NCBI RefSeq assembly: GCF_045999315.1
Contig: NZ_CP174607.1
Span: 372,001 to 436,000, forward strand
Origin: Peredibacter sp045999315
Lineage (GTDB): Bacteria > Bdellovibrionota > Bacteriovoracia > Bacteriovoracales > Bacteriovoracaceae
DNA length: 64,000 nucleotides
Reading direction: 5' to 3'
Part shown: positions 15,787-24,888 of the stretch, piece by piece
How the letters are laid out: the number at the start of each line of letters is the position of its first letter
Numbering within the stretch: the first letter of the stretch is position 1
Position numbers and translations under genes: made by a program
The notes under the pieces: model-generated
Databases searched by the model: none
What the model saw: the letters and a program-made list of their open reading frames with translations, nothing else
What the model was told of the DNA's origin: nothing

Positions 15787-16920
15787 ATGACACCTATTCA
15801 ACACTTCCTCAGTTTCACCAATGATTTGATTTGTATTCTCGACGAAAGCGGTAAGATTCATGATGTGAATGGAAATTGGAAAAATCTATTCGGGATCGGT
15901 CCTAAACAAGGCATCTCTTTTCTCAATTTGATTCACGATGAAAGCAAAAATAAAATTTGGTCGTTCTTTAAAAATCCAGAAAGTTTAGAACTTCATTTAA
16001 CTGAATGTCGCTTTATTGATTTAAATGGGCAAAACTACTGGTTGAATCTAAAAATTCGTCGCATTCAAGATAAGAACCACTATTGGTGCACTCTCAAAGA
16101 TATCACTCAGAGAAAGCACATCTTTTCAATTCTGGATCAGATCAGTGACAACTACAATCTTGGTCATTGGGAGTATGATAGTGTCCGCAAAAACCTCAAA
16201 TGGAGCCTGAAAATTTTTGATATCTTTGGACTAGACCCAATGACATACACGCCTTCAGCAGAAGACATGAACAAATTTTTCTCTCAAAGTGATGTTAAGC
16301 AGTTCAAAGAACTCGTGCGCACTCAAAATGAATTTGATTTTACATTTCAATACACGAACAAATCCGGCAGTCATAGATGGATCAAGCTAAGTGGAAGAAA
16401 AGATTCTTTATCAGACAAAAACTTTGTACTGAAAGGAATTCTTCAAGATGTAACAAAAGAAACGATTAAAGAGATTACTCAACTTACAAGCAATATCGAA
16501 TTATCGAGCTTTGAAAAAGGTCTGGATCAATTCTCCATTGTGGCCCGAACAGATGCCCGAGGCAAAATCATTCATGCCAACGAAGCTTTTTGTCGTATCT
16601 CTAAATACTCTCAACAAGAATTACTCGGTCAGGACCATCGAATCCTAAACAGCGGCCATCATCCAAAATCTTTCTTTAAAGAAATGTGGGAATGCATCCA
16701 GAGTGGAAAAAATTGGAGAGGAGAAATTAAAAACAAAACGAAGGACGGAAGTTATTACTGGGTCGATACCATCATCATTCCTATTAGAGACAATGAAGGA
16801 GTTCTCCAGGAAATTTTGTCATTCCGATTTGAAATCACCAATTTTAAACTCATCCAAGAACAAAATGAAATACTACGTAAGGAACTTGAACTATTAAAGG
16901 CAGAGATGGGACTTACATAA
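15787..16920 (+). CDS. Three-PAS-domain sensor protein without output domain
   Basis: 377 residues, cytoplasmic. PAS1 covers about residues 8-115 (NDLICILDESGKIHDVNG), PAS2 about 120-225 (FDIFGLDPMTY, HRWIKLSGR, ILQDVTKE) and PAS3 about 240-355 (ARTDARGKIIHANEAFCRIS; HRILNSGHHPKSFF as in Aer-type PAS). A short coiled coil closes the protein (QNEILRKELELLKAEM). No kinase, GGDEF, EAL, HTH or chemoreceptor domain follows, and the stop is followed by non-coding sequence. It probably signals by protein-protein contact through the coil. It starts at the ATG with GGAG upstream. Confidence 0.82.
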   Translation: MTPIQHFLSFTNDLICILDESGKIHDVNGNWKNLFGIGPKQGISFLNLIHDESKNKIWSFFKNPESLELHLTECRFIDLNGQNYWLNLKIRRIQDKNHYWCTLKDITQRKHIFSILDQISDNYNLGHWEYDSVRKNLKWSLKIFDIFGLDPMTYTPSAEDMNKFFSQSDVKQFKELVRTQNEFDFTFQYTNKSGSHRWIKLSGRKDSLSDKNFVLKGILQDVTKETIKEITQLTSNIELSSFEKGLDQFSIVARTDARGKIIHANEAFCRISKYSQQELLGQDHRILNSGHHPKSFFKEMWECIQSGKNWRGEIKNKTKDGSYYWVDTIIIPIRDNEGVLQEILSFRFEITNFKLIQEQNEILRKELELLKAEMGLT

Positions 16921-17040
16921 TTACATGGTGTTCACTAAAATAATCACTAATGGAGCACTTATCCTCTCTTAACAGTACCCTAACTTTTGTTTTTTCCCAC
17001 TCTCGACTAATCTCCGGGCAACTAACCCAAAGGAGATTTT

Positions 17041-17385
17041 ATGAAACTTCTAATTGCTGCAGTTTTCGCTCTTACTTCAACTGTTTCTTTCGCTTCTCTA
17101 CGCCAAACTGGTTATGAAGCTCGTCACATTGCTAAGATTGAAAAGGCCATCCTAAAACAATGTGGACCAATGCTTGGCTTAGATCTCATTTCTAAATTCG
17201 AAAGAGTTGTACATGTGGACCAAGGTATCCGTGACGTTTATTACGTAACTGTACTTCGTGGTGTTCAAAACAATATCGGCTATAACGTTAAAGTAAACTC
17301 TAGCTATGCTGATATGTACGATCATTCTGAGCAAAACTGGGGCGCCTACTCAGTTCAATCTGTAGATTGTTCATCTGAAGAGTAA
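17041..17385 (+). CDS. Small secreted protein
   Basis: 114 residues with a signal peptide cut near VSFA. The mature part has two Cys (KQCGPM, VDCSSEE) and tyrosine-rich strands (RDVYYVTVLRG). No family is recognised. The strong ribosome site AAAGGAG and the perfect terminator behind it suggest a well-expressed single gene. Confidence 0.75.
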   Translation: MKLLIAAVFALTSTVSFASLRQTGYEARHIAKIEKAILKQCGPMLGLDLISKFERVVHVDQGIRDVYYVTVLRGVQNNIGYNVKVNSSYADMYDHSEQNWGAYSVQSVDCSSEE

Positions 17386-17397
17386 TTAAAATTTTTT

Positions 17398-17428
17398 AAG
17401 GGCCATCTTTTGATGGCCCTTTGTCCTT
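17398..17428 (+). terminator. Terminator of the 17041 gene
   Basis: Perfect 10-bp stem AAGGGCCATC / GATGGCCCTT with TTTT loop, followed by a T-rich stretch. Confidence 0.85.
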
Positions 17429-17527
17429 TTAAGCACTTAGGTCCTCGAATAGATCTACAAATCCTTTGAAGAGTTCAACTTGTTTGTGATATCAAACCTG
17501 TGTTCTCCATTTCCAACAGAGGATTTT

Positions 17528-18622
17528 ATGATTAGTTCAAAGAACCTTGTGCTCGCGTTCTCTCTCGTTCTCTCAGCTCCTGCATTTACCCAAACAACTC
17601 TAAAAGAAAGCATTCAGTCATACAGTGAACATGTTCACTCTTCGTATGCGGAAACACTTAGACGAGGCGTTCTTCTCCAGAAGGCTCTTCACGCTTTCAC
17701 AGAAACTCCGTCGCTCATGACTCAAACTGTGGCGAAGGAAACTTGGAAATATGCTCGTGAAGCTTATGGGCAAACAGAAGTTTTCCGTTTCTATAATGGT
17801 CCAATTGATCGTGATGGGGGCCCAGAAGGCCTGCTAAATTCTTGGCCATTAGATGAGGCCTATATTGATTATGTGAAAGGTGCACCAAACGCTGGTATCA
17901 TCAATAACACGACTGAATTCCCAGAAATCACTAAAGAACTTCTTGAATCACTCAATGAACTAGATGGAGAAAAAAACATCTCTACTGGTTATCATGCCAT
18001 TGAGTTCCTTCTTTGGGGACAGGACTTCTATACAGATGGCCCGGGACTTCGTTCATACACAGATTATGTAGATGCTCCGAATGCTGCTCGAAGAGCTCTT
18101 TATTTGAATACCATCGCAGATATGCTGGTAGATCACCTCGCCTCTCTAGAAACAGAATGGCGAGCTGGTGAAGAAAACTTCCGCAAAGATTTTGAAAGTC
18201 AAAAAGACACTGCCGCCCTTAAAAATCTTCTCTCGGGTGTGATCTTCATGGCCGGGGACGAGCTTTCAGGTGAAAGAATGTATGTGGCCTACGATACTCA
18301 AGGTCAGGAAGATGAGCACTCGTGCTTCTCAGACATGACTCACATGGATATCCAGTGGAACTACTGGGGAATTGAGAACGTGATCAAAGCAACCAATCTT
18401 CTTAATCAGCCAGAAGTGAAAGGAACTCCAGTTGCTCAAAGAATTGAAAAGCGCATGACTGAACTTCGGGCTCTTCTGGCAACGATTCCTGTGCCTTTTG
18501 ACCAGGCCATTGCCAACGATGAGGGACGCGCGATTATTTTAAATTCAGTTGAAGAGCTCGAGGCACTTGCAAGAGATCTAGCGACTGTATCTAAGATGCT
18601 TAAAGCATCGGTTGACTACTAA
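17528..18622 (+). CDS. Imelysin-family (M75) periplasmic iron-related protein
   Basis: 364 residues from the ATG at 17528, which has AGAGGA upstream and is followed directly by the signal peptide. An extension to 17480 lacks a ribosome site. The imelysin GxHxxE motif is GYHAIEFLLWGQD (H156, E159), with REAYGQTEVFRFYNGPID in the first half of the helical repeat. Imelysins bind iron or act with iron-uptake systems such as EfeO and IrpA. Its partner is the di-haem protein 3 bp downstream, a pairing common in iron-regulated operons. I see no clear Fur box upstream. Confidence 0.88.
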   Translation: MISSKNLVLAFSLVLSAPAFTQTTLKESIQSYSEHVHSSYAETLRRGVLLQKALHAFTETPSLMTQTVAKETWKYAREAYGQTEVFRFYNGPIDRDGGPEGLLNSWPLDEAYIDYVKGAPNAGIINNTTEFPEITKELLESLNELDGEKNISTGYHAIEFLLWGQDFYTDGPGLRSYTDYVDAPNAARRALYLNTIADMLVDHLASLETEWRAGEENFRKDFESQKDTAALKNLLSGVIFMAGDELSGERMYVAYDTQGQEDEHSCFSDMTHMDIQWNYWGIENVIKATNLLNQPEVKGTPVAQRIEKRMTELRALLATIPVPFDQAIANDEGRAIILNSVEELEALARDLATVSKMLKASVDY

Positions 18623-18625
18623 GTT

Positions 18626-20008
18626 ATGAAGTCAATTCTTATACTCCTTCTAGCAATTGCGGCTTCTGCTTATGCGGAAGTTGCACCACAGTTAGATGCC
18701 TCGGAAGAATTTCCAGGAGGAACGGGTACAACTTCAGATTTATCAGTTCAGGCCTATAGTCATCCTATGAGTGGAACTCAAAGCAGAGAGCGACGTGAAT
18801 TCACTCTCGGCAATAGTTTCTTCAACACGGTTTGGGTCGCCTCACCCGCCTCAACAACTGTGAGAGATGGCCTAGGTCCAATTTACAACGCCGTATCTTG
18901 TAGCTCTTGTCACTTTAAAGACGGTCGCGGACGTGGTCTTCCTGAAACGGAAGGCAAGGTCGATGTTTCTCTGCTATTCCGCTTAAGAATTAAGACACTA
19001 AACGACGGCATCATTCCTCACCCTGTTTATGGTGGCCAATTTCAGCCACAAGGAATTATGGGAGTGCCTGGCGAAGGTGAAGCAGTTGTTCGTTATGAGA
19101 CGGTTAGAATTCAATATCCAGATGGTCTTTTTACAGAACTTTTAAAACCGGTTTACGACTTCATTAAATTAAACTTTGGGCCATTGGGTGAAAACACAGT
19201 TCGCTCTCCTCGGGTGGCCCCTCAAATGATCGGTCTTGGTCTTCTCGAAACCATTTCAGAGAAAGACATTCTCATTAAAGAAGATCCTCTTGATATGGAC
19301 GGAGATGGCATTTCTGGTCGAGCGAACTATGTGTACTCGGCAACACATCAATCGCAAAAATTAGGTCGCTTCGGTTGGAAGGCCGGTAAAGCTGTGCTTA
19401 ATGATCAGAATGCAGCGGCCTTTAACGGTGATATCGGAATTACCAGTAGCTTGCACCCAAATGAAGATTGCACTGAATCTCAAGTCGATTGCTTAAAAAA
19501 TCACACCGAAATGGACGTCGACGATGCTCGTTTAAAAAACGTCACTGTTTATACTCAGCTTCTCTCAGTGCCAGTTCGTCGTGATTTCTCTAGACCAGAA
19601 GTTCAAAGGGGTCGCGGTACTTTTTATAAAATCAACTGCACTGCTTGCCATACTCCGAGCTACACCACTGGAACTGATTCGAATTTAGAGATCCTCAAAT
19701 CGCAAAAGATTTATCCTTATACAGACCTTCTTCTGCATGACATGGGAGATGCGCTTGCTGATGATAAAGATGATGTGATGAATGAAGATCTTGCCACCAC
19801 TCGTGAATGGAGAACACCTCCCCTTTGGGGCCTTGGTTTGACCCAAACTGTAAATGGTCATACCCGTTACCTTCACGACGGACGCGCCAGAAATCTCGAA
19901 GAAGCTATTTTGTGGCATGGTGGAGAAGCTCAGAAATCAAAGGAGGACTTTATGAAGCTCTCCCAAACTGAAAGAGACGATCTCATTTTATTTTTAAATA
20001 GTTTATAA
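18626..20008 (+). CDS. Di-haem c-type oxidoreductase (DUF1111, putative thiol oxidoreductase/peroxidase)
   Basis: 460 residues with a signal peptide (ILLLAIAASAYA). Two haem-c sites are CSSCH (C92-H96) and CTACH (C338-H342), the layout of the di-haem DUF1111 family. GPIYNAVSCSSCH and YLHDGRARNLEEAILWHGGE near the end are family-typical. It is periplasmic. The 3-bp gap to the imelysin gene indicates one operon. The usual proposal for this pair is redox handling of iron at the cell surface. The substrate is not known from the sequence. Confidence 0.9.
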   Translation: MKSILILLLAIAASAYAEVAPQLDASEEFPGGTGTTSDLSVQAYSHPMSGTQSRERREFTLGNSFFNTVWVASPASTTVRDGLGPIYNAVSCSSCHFKDGRGRGLPETEGKVDVSLLFRLRIKTLNDGIIPHPVYGGQFQPQGIMGVPGEGEAVVRYETVRIQYPDGLFTELLKPVYDFIKLNFGPLGENTVRSPRVAPQMIGLGLLETISEKDILIKEDPLDMDGDGISGRANYVYSATHQSQKLGRFGWKAGKAVLNDQNAAAFNGDIGITSSLHPNEDCTESQVDCLKNHTEMDVDDARLKNVTVYTQLLSVPVRRDFSRPEVQRGRGTFYKINCTACHTPSYTTGTDSNLEILKSQKIYPYTDLLLHDMGDALADDKDDVMNEDLATTREWRTPPLWGLGLTQTVNGHTRYLHDGRARNLEEAILWHGGEAQKSKEDFMKLSQTERDDLILFLNSL

Positions 20009-20026
20009 ATACCTGGAGAACCCAAC

Positions 20027-20551
20027 ATGAAAACCCTAGCGATTTTAACTCTCTTCGCTTCAACAACTCTCATGGCCCAATCATGGACCGAAACTTTTAA
20101 ACTTCCAGAAGGCATGACCCATAGAGCTCGTACCGCTGGATACGACTGCGGAACATTTGGATCGAAATATGTGTCTGCTCCAGAAACTTTTAAATCTCGC
20201 GGAATTGAATTTAAACAACTCGCGGCCGATAAAGAGCTGAATAAATTTTTATTCGAAGCTGTCTACCCTGGAGCTGAAGGTCAGGAGTGTATCTACGGGA
20301 TCTTCTTAGACCGTAATCGCGCAACCAAGACTCTCGACTTCACTCATTCATTGGTTAAAACAACTGAGGGTCTAGAAGAAGGTTGTAAAAATACACAAGA
20401 TTTCTTAGACACCGAACTCGCTTCTGTGGCCTACGAGCCTTCAAAACGTGGTATCCGCTACATCGCGGTTCAAATTGTGAAGGACACTCCGAATGACGTT
20501 TGTGAAAGCGGCAACGTTCGAGTTGTGTTTGATCGCAGATATACTGAATAA
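20027..20551 (+). CDS. Secreted hypothetical protein of the imelysin operon
   Basis: 174 residues with a signal peptide (ILTLFASTTLMA). The mature part has Cys at YDCGTFG, ECIYG, GCKNT and VCESG, which may form two disulphides. It starts 18 bp after the di-haem gene with GGAG upstream and is followed by a terminator, so it is the third gene of that operon. No family is recognised. The operon places it in periplasmic iron or redox function by association only. Confidence 0.7.
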   Translation: MKTLAILTLFASTTLMAQSWTETFKLPEGMTHRARTAGYDCGTFGSKYVSAPETFKSRGIEFKQLAADKELNKFLFEAVYPGAEGQECIYGIFLDRNRATKTLDFTHSLVKTTEGLEEGCKNTQDFLDTELASVAYEPSKRGIRYIAVQIVKDTPNDVCESGNVRVVFDRRYTE

Positions 20552-20560
20552 ATCTTAAGG

Positions 20561-20587
20561 GCCCAGCTTTTGCTGGGCTTTTTTTTT
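20561..20587 (+). terminator. Terminator of the imelysin operon
   Basis: GCCCAGC / GCTGGGC with TTTT loop and nine T. Confidence 0.92.
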
Positions 20588-20594
20588 GGAGTTA

Positions 20595-20603
20595 TGTTCT
20601 AAT
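20595..20603 (+). promoter_or_regulatory. Extended -10 promoter, leaderless arrangement for the 20610 gene
   Basis: TGT followed by TCTAAT (20598-20603), five of six matches to TATAAT, ending 6 nt before the ATG. There is no Shine-Dalgarno. The predicted RNA start coincides with the start codon. Confidence 0.4.
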
Positions 20604-20609
20604 TAAAAC

Positions 20610-21527
20610 ATGGACTACATCCAAACCTATTTCGAGTGCTTCAAGGCCGCGGGTATTGATACGACTCTACAGATAGATCGTATGCGCGGTTCTCACGTCG
20701 TAGAACGAATTAAATTCGATCATATTACTCATGATGGAATTTCCATTATGACAGAAATGGCCCGCAAGTATCCTTCAGAAGGCTTCAGTGCACCCACTTT
20801 ACTAGTCAGACCCAGGCCCTCTATGGGGAAAAGACTTTTAGAGCTTTTAAAATGGTATGTTCGTCATTACCCATTTATGCCTCCAAAGTGGAAAGAGGCC
20901 TCACGAGGAAAAACCAAAAACGCTAACGGCAGAGTTTGTATTGAGAACTGGAAAAGTTCTGATCAATCTGTTTCTGTGAACACTAAACTTTTATTGGCCT
21001 TAGATCAAACAAGCCGAGAACATATTACCAATCCCAAACCTCCAAGGGTATGGATGACTCCTGTAGGTATGTACACGACAATTTCTCGGGACACTCCCCC
21101 TAAGAACAGGGTCTCTTTCATAGATATTGAAGTGGGTAATCAATCAACTCTTGCAGACATTCAAAAATCTTCCAGGGAACAACTCACAGATTTAAATTAC
21201 TGGGGAACAATTCTTACGATGGCACTTCCAAATGTCCTAGGAAAATTTCTCTTTAAGTATGTGGCCAAATACACTCATCTCTTTTTTAGAAGAACCGGCA
21301 CATTAACCAACTTAGGAGAATGGACCATTCCTGGTTTAGCGGATGATGAATGGTGGACCTTCGGAGAATTTAGCGTTGCTAAGATGGCACCAGTCGCAGG
21401 AAGTGCCATTATCGTGAACGGGAAACTCGGATTAAGTGTTCACTTCCATCCGATTGTTGGATTTACAGATGCTGAGGCCCAAGTTTTTGCTGAGAAGTGG
21501 AAAGAAAATTTTCTAAAAATCTCCTAA
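20610..21527 (+). CDS. Hypothetical cytoplasmic protein, weak acyltransferase-fold resemblance
   Basis: 305 residues, no signal peptide. The C-terminal part (LTNLGEWTIPG, then GSAIIVNGKLGLSVHFHPIVG and a helix) has the look of the CoA-dependent acyltransferase/condensation fold. The usual HHxxxD active site is not obvious, so this is a tentative reading. A promoter-like extended -10 sits 6 nt upstream of the ATG. It converges with the lipoprotein gene at 21530, with 2 bp between the stops. Confidence 0.6.
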   Translation: MDYIQTYFECFKAAGIDTTLQIDRMRGSHVVERIKFDHITHDGISIMTEMARKYPSEGFSAPTLLVRPRPSMGKRLLELLKWYVRHYPFMPPKWKEASRGKTKNANGRVCIENWKSSDQSVSVNTKLLLALDQTSREHITNPKPPRVWMTPVGMYTTISRDTPPKNRVSFIDIEVGNQSTLADIQKSSREQLTDLNYWGTILTMALPNVLGKFLFKYVAKYTHLFFRRTGTLTNLGEWTIPGLADDEWWTFGEFSVAKMAPVAGSAIIVNGKLGLSVHFHPIVGFTDAEAQVFAEKWKENFLKIS

Positions 21528-21529
21528 TT

Positions 21530-21835
21530 CTACTTCTTAGATACTTTCTCAATACATTTATAGCCTGTGGCCTCAATATTTACCTGAAATAATCCTGTCT
21601 GCTTATTAATTACAATAGAATTTACTTCGAACTGCTTGGCCTTCTCTTCAATTACTGATTTGGCCACATGAGAGGCGATTGGTGGGATAAGACTGAAACC
21701 TGTGGAATATAAACTGGCAACTGCAGAACAATTTTTTTGAGGTTGGTCTACAAACGCCACGCTCTTAGATGATTTGGTTGAAGCACAGCTTGTTAGTAAC
21801 GTCGAAAAAAGAACGAACATAATAGCTTTATTCAT
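21530..21835 (-). CDS. Small lipoprotein (RcsF/DUF4156-like)
   Basis: 101 residues. The lipobox is LLTSC. The mature domain, with a first Cys after PQKN, a long helix, KQFEVNSIVINKQ, and a final EATGYKCIEK, resembles the small RcsF/DUF4156 fold. There two Cys join the helix to the last strand. That resemblance is tentative. It is predicted to sit in the outer membrane. GGAG precedes the ATG. Confidence 0.6.
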   Translation of the reverse strand: MNKAIMFVLFSTLLTSCASTKSSKSVAFVDQPQKNCSAVASLYSTGFSLIPPIASHVAKSVIEEKAKQFEVNSIVINKQTGLFQVNIEATGYKCIEKVSKK

Positions 21836-21898
21836 AGGAACTCCAAGATTTTCTTATATTTCGACAAACGGAAGGTAAAACTTTATCTTTAAGAAAAA

Positions 21899-23857
21899 TT
21901 AAGACTCAATCGGCAATCTCACCGTAAACTCAGCTCCTCCCCCCTTTGCTTCATCCACTGTAATCGCTCCTTTATGGGCATTCACAATGGTCTTTGAAAC
22001 AAACAGACCAATTCCAAAGCCACCAAAGTGCTTGGTCGAAGAAGCTCTCTCAAACTTATGAAAAATTCTTTCGCGCTCTTCTACTGCAACTCCGGGGCCG
22101 TGATCGCGAATAACTAAGACTGCTTGTGAACCATCTTTATAAACGGAGACCTCAATGGGTCTCTGATCACCATATTTAATTGCATTGTTAAGAAGGTTAA
22201 TGATGACCTGCTCAATTCGCATCTGGTCCCAAAGGCCATACACATCTTCCATGGTCTTATAGACAACTTCATACTTCTTGGTCGTAAGCTCAAAATCAAA
22301 TCGCGCAAACACGTTCAGCACGACCTCCTTGAGGTTAATTCTTTCCGGATCAAGTGACAGCCTTCCAGCATCAATATTCGAAATATCAATCAAATCATTT
22401 GTTAAGTTTTCAAAACGTCTAATTTCTTCCAGACAAGGTTGAATGACCTTTTTCATGTTCTCATCAGTTGTCTTTTTTTGAACAAACTGCATACCAAGCT
22501 TTAAGGTGGTTATTGGCGTTTTTAATTCATGAGAAACCAAAAGTAAAAAATCCTCTCGCATCTGGGCCACTCGCTTGGCCTCTTCATAGATTTGTTTCTT
22601 CTCGGTGATGTCCACAAAAGTCAGAATATTAAATCGTTCCTTGAACTTCGTTTCAACATCTGAAGATTGTCTTAGGACCGTGATCGTTTCATTTGGATTT
22701 ATAACCAGATCAACTTCCTCTTTGTCTTTTCTTAACTCCGAAATAAAATCCAATTTCCCGTGGAGAATTTCCGTCGCCTGGTTGTTGTAAAAAACAATCT
22801 CTTGAGAGTCAGTATCTGTAATGACTAAACCGGCAGGCATCTGTTGAATAACAGCATCTAGCTTTTTTGCGTTATGCTCAGACACAGCTTGTAGCCTAAA
22901 CTGAGAGTTCTGCGTGACCCAAGCACGAAGACCTATGAGCATTGTAAAGACGGCGGCAATCATGAGTAGAATGCTTTCGATTTCCTGAAAGCCTGCCTGG
23001 TAGCTGTACGCTGAAGCAATAACAAAAAAGAGAGTCATTCCGGGGAATAAAGCTCTTGCGAGATTTGGTCTTAATGCCGCAGTTGAAGGTGGTCTTTTCA
23101 AAATCTGCTGCTCTTCTTCACAAGCGGCCCAGTAAAAAAAGTAGAAGCCCACAGTCCAAAAAATATCCAGCATATGTCCTGGTTGATAAAATCGGTGAAG
23201 CAAACCATAAGCGTATGCGATGTTTACCCCTGCAAGACTCGCCAGCCCGATTAAGAGTAGCGTATAGGGAAGTTTATTAATTGGTCGGGATTCCCAAATC
23301 TGAAGAGTAGCAAAAAACAATGCTGTAATATAAAGGCAGGGGTAGGCCAAGACCATGATGAGGTAAAACTTTGACCCATGATATTCAATGATTGGGCGAT
23401 AAAAAAGAATTATGCAAACAAAGGAAATGACACAAAGACTGATGCCGATATCAGCGATAGTGATTAACTTATTTTCTCTACGAGAAACATTCCAGCAGTA
23501 ATGAATCATCGCAATCACAATACATGGAACAATCCCCAAGAAGAAAAACGTAGATATATCCGGAAATGGCACAACAACATTCTCAACCAGCTGTCTCCAG
23601 CCCCAGATAAACATCCCCACGGTCCAAGAAAGAGATCCAATTCCCAACCATCTCCAAGAAAGCTTTAAAGAACGAATCTCCATTCTGTTAGAAGTTCTAA
23701 AACATCTAATGGCACAGACAATGCTTGATAGAGTCCAGAAAAAGTCGGTCCAGAGATTCATGAGAAAACTTTTAGCTTCTATGAAATGAATCCCTATAGC
23801 GAAAATGGCCAAAGAGGCCAACATGAGAGTTAGTAATAAAGACCGAGACTTAATCAT
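21899..23857 (-). CDS. Membrane-bound sensor histidine kinase with PAS domain
   Basis: 652 residues. The N-terminal 320 residues hold about nine to ten hydrophobic segments, an integral-membrane sensor module. A PAS domain (AVIQQMPAGLVITDTDSQEI) follows, then HisKA with phospho-accepting H443 in LLVSHELKTPITTL. The HATPase domain has the N box (NLLNNAIKYGD), G1 (DHGPGV) and G2 (GGFGIGLFVSKTIVNAH). No response regulator is adjacent, so this is an orphan kinase. The ATG lacks a clear ribosome site and has a promoter immediately upstream. Confidence 0.92.
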   Translation of the reverse strand: MIKSRSLLLTLMLASLAIFAIGIHFIEAKSFLMNLWTDFFWTLSSIVCAIRCFRTSNRMEIRSLKLSWRWLGIGSLSWTVGMFIWGWRQLVENVVVPFPDISTFFFLGIVPCIVIAMIHYCWNVSRRENKLITIADIGISLCVISFVCIILFYRPIIEYHGSKFYLIMVLAYPCLYITALFFATLQIWESRPINKLPYTLLLIGLASLAGVNIAYAYGLLHRFYQPGHMLDIFWTVGFYFFYWAACEEEQQILKRPPSTAALRPNLARALFPGMTLFFVIASAYSYQAGFQEIESILLMIAAVFTMLIGLRAWVTQNSQFRLQAVSEHNAKKLDAVIQQMPAGLVITDTDSQEIVFYNNQATEILHGKLDFISELRKDKEEVDLVINPNETITVLRQSSDVETKFKERFNILTFVDITEKKQIYEEAKRVAQMREDFLLLVSHELKTPITTLKLGMQFVQKKTTDENMKKVIQPCLEEIRRFENLTNDLIDISNIDAGRLSLDPERINLKEVVLNVFARFDFELTTKKYEVVYKTMEDVYGLWDQMRIEQVIINLLNNAIKYGDQRPIEVSVYKDGSQAVLVIRDHGPGVAVEERERIFHKFERASSTKHFGGFGIGLFVSKTIVNAHKGAITVDEAKGGGAEFTVRLPIES

Positions 23858-23863
23858 CCCATG

Positions 23864-23892
23864 ATTTTCAATCTGGTATTTGTAAATGTCAT
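23864..23892 (-). promoter_or_regulatory. Promoter of the histidine kinase, leaderless arrangement
   Basis: On the minus strand: ATGACA (23892-23887), a 17-nt spacer and GAAAAT (23869-23864), then 6 nt to the ATG at 23857. Nine of twelve consensus positions match with ideal spacing. Confidence 0.45.
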
Positions 23893-24004
23893 CTTAATAA
23901 ATTGGATCAGCATTATTCATGGGGTTGAATAGTCTTTCTATATTTCACCGGCTAATCAACAACATCAATTGAGAGTAAGATGCCTTCTATAGGAGGACAT
24001 GCTT

Positions 24005-24886
24005 ATGAAAAAATTATTATTCACACAAAAAAGCGATTATCCACATTGGGTTGGGGATGGTTTTCCTGTCAGATCACTTTTTAGCTACAATGACCTTGGT
24101 AAAGATATCTCACCATTTCTATTACTAGACTACGCTGGCCCAACTGAATTTCCACCAACTAACCATATCAGAGGAGTGGGAGAACATCCTCACCGCGGAT
24201 TTGAAACCGTGACAATTGTTTATTCTGGAGAAGTTGAGCATCGAGATTCTTCAGGTGGGGGCGGCATTATCAAACCGGGCGATGTCCAATGGATGACGGC
24301 CGCTTCGGGATTGGTCCATGAAGAGAAACATGGAAAAGAATTTTCGAAAACTGGTGGTGCTTTTGAGATGGTCCAATTGTGGGTCAATCTTCCAAAAAAA
24401 TTCAAGATGTCTCGGCCTCGTTACCAAGGCATTAAAAATGAAAACATCCCACTTGTCTCGCTTCCTAACGAAGCAGGAACTCTAAGAGTTATTGCTGGAG
24501 AATACTTGGGACACAAGGGTCCAGCTTCAACCTTCTCGCCTATTAATCTATGGGACATCAGAATGGGTGCGGGACATACTACAGAGTTTAAAGTTCCGGC
24601 AGGACACACTACTGCAGTTTTTGTCTTGAGCGGGCAAGTGACTCTCGCCGATGGCAAAAAAATCGGTGAAGCAGAGATCGGAATTCTTAGTAAAGAAGAA
24701 ACAAACTTCACGATCACTGCAAATGAAGATGCCAAGATCTTATTTATGGGTGGTGAACCCATCCAAGAACCAATCTTTGGTTACGGTCCGTTTGTTATGA
24801 ATTCAATGCAAGAAATTCACCAAGCGTTCCAAGATTTTCAAGATGGTAAAATGGGGTCTTTAGGAAGAATTGAAGGCGCAGAGTAA
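24005..24886 (+). CDS. Pirin-family cupin protein
   Basis: 293 residues, bicupin. The metal site of the N-terminal cupin is intact: H61 and H63 in GEHPHRGFETVTI, H105 and E107 in GLVHEEKHG. Pirins are iron-binding and include quercetin dioxygenases and redox sensors; the activity here is unknown. AGGAGG lies 8 nt before the ATG at 24005 but overlaps the upstream ATG at 23999 too closely, so the shorter form is preferred. It converges with the FMN reductase gene. Confidence 0.92.
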   Translation: MKKLLFTQKSDYPHWVGDGFPVRSLFSYNDLGKDISPFLLLDYAGPTEFPPTNHIRGVGEHPHRGFETVTIVYSGEVEHRDSSGGGGIIKPGDVQWMTAASGLVHEEKHGKEFSKTGGAFEMVQLWVNLPKKFKMSRPRYQGIKNENIPLVSLPNEAGTLRVIAGEYLGHKGPASTFSPINLWDIRMGAGHTTEFKVPAGHTTAVFVLSGQVTLADGKKIGEAEIGILSKEETNFTITANEDAKILFMGGEPIQEPIFGYGPFVMNSMQEIHQAFQDFQDGKMGSLGRIEGAE

Positions 24887-24888
24887 CT

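Noticed and set aside
17430..17527. Fur box upstream of the imelysin gene
   Set aside because: The only palindrome (TGATATCA) is short and does not fit a 19-bp Fur operator.
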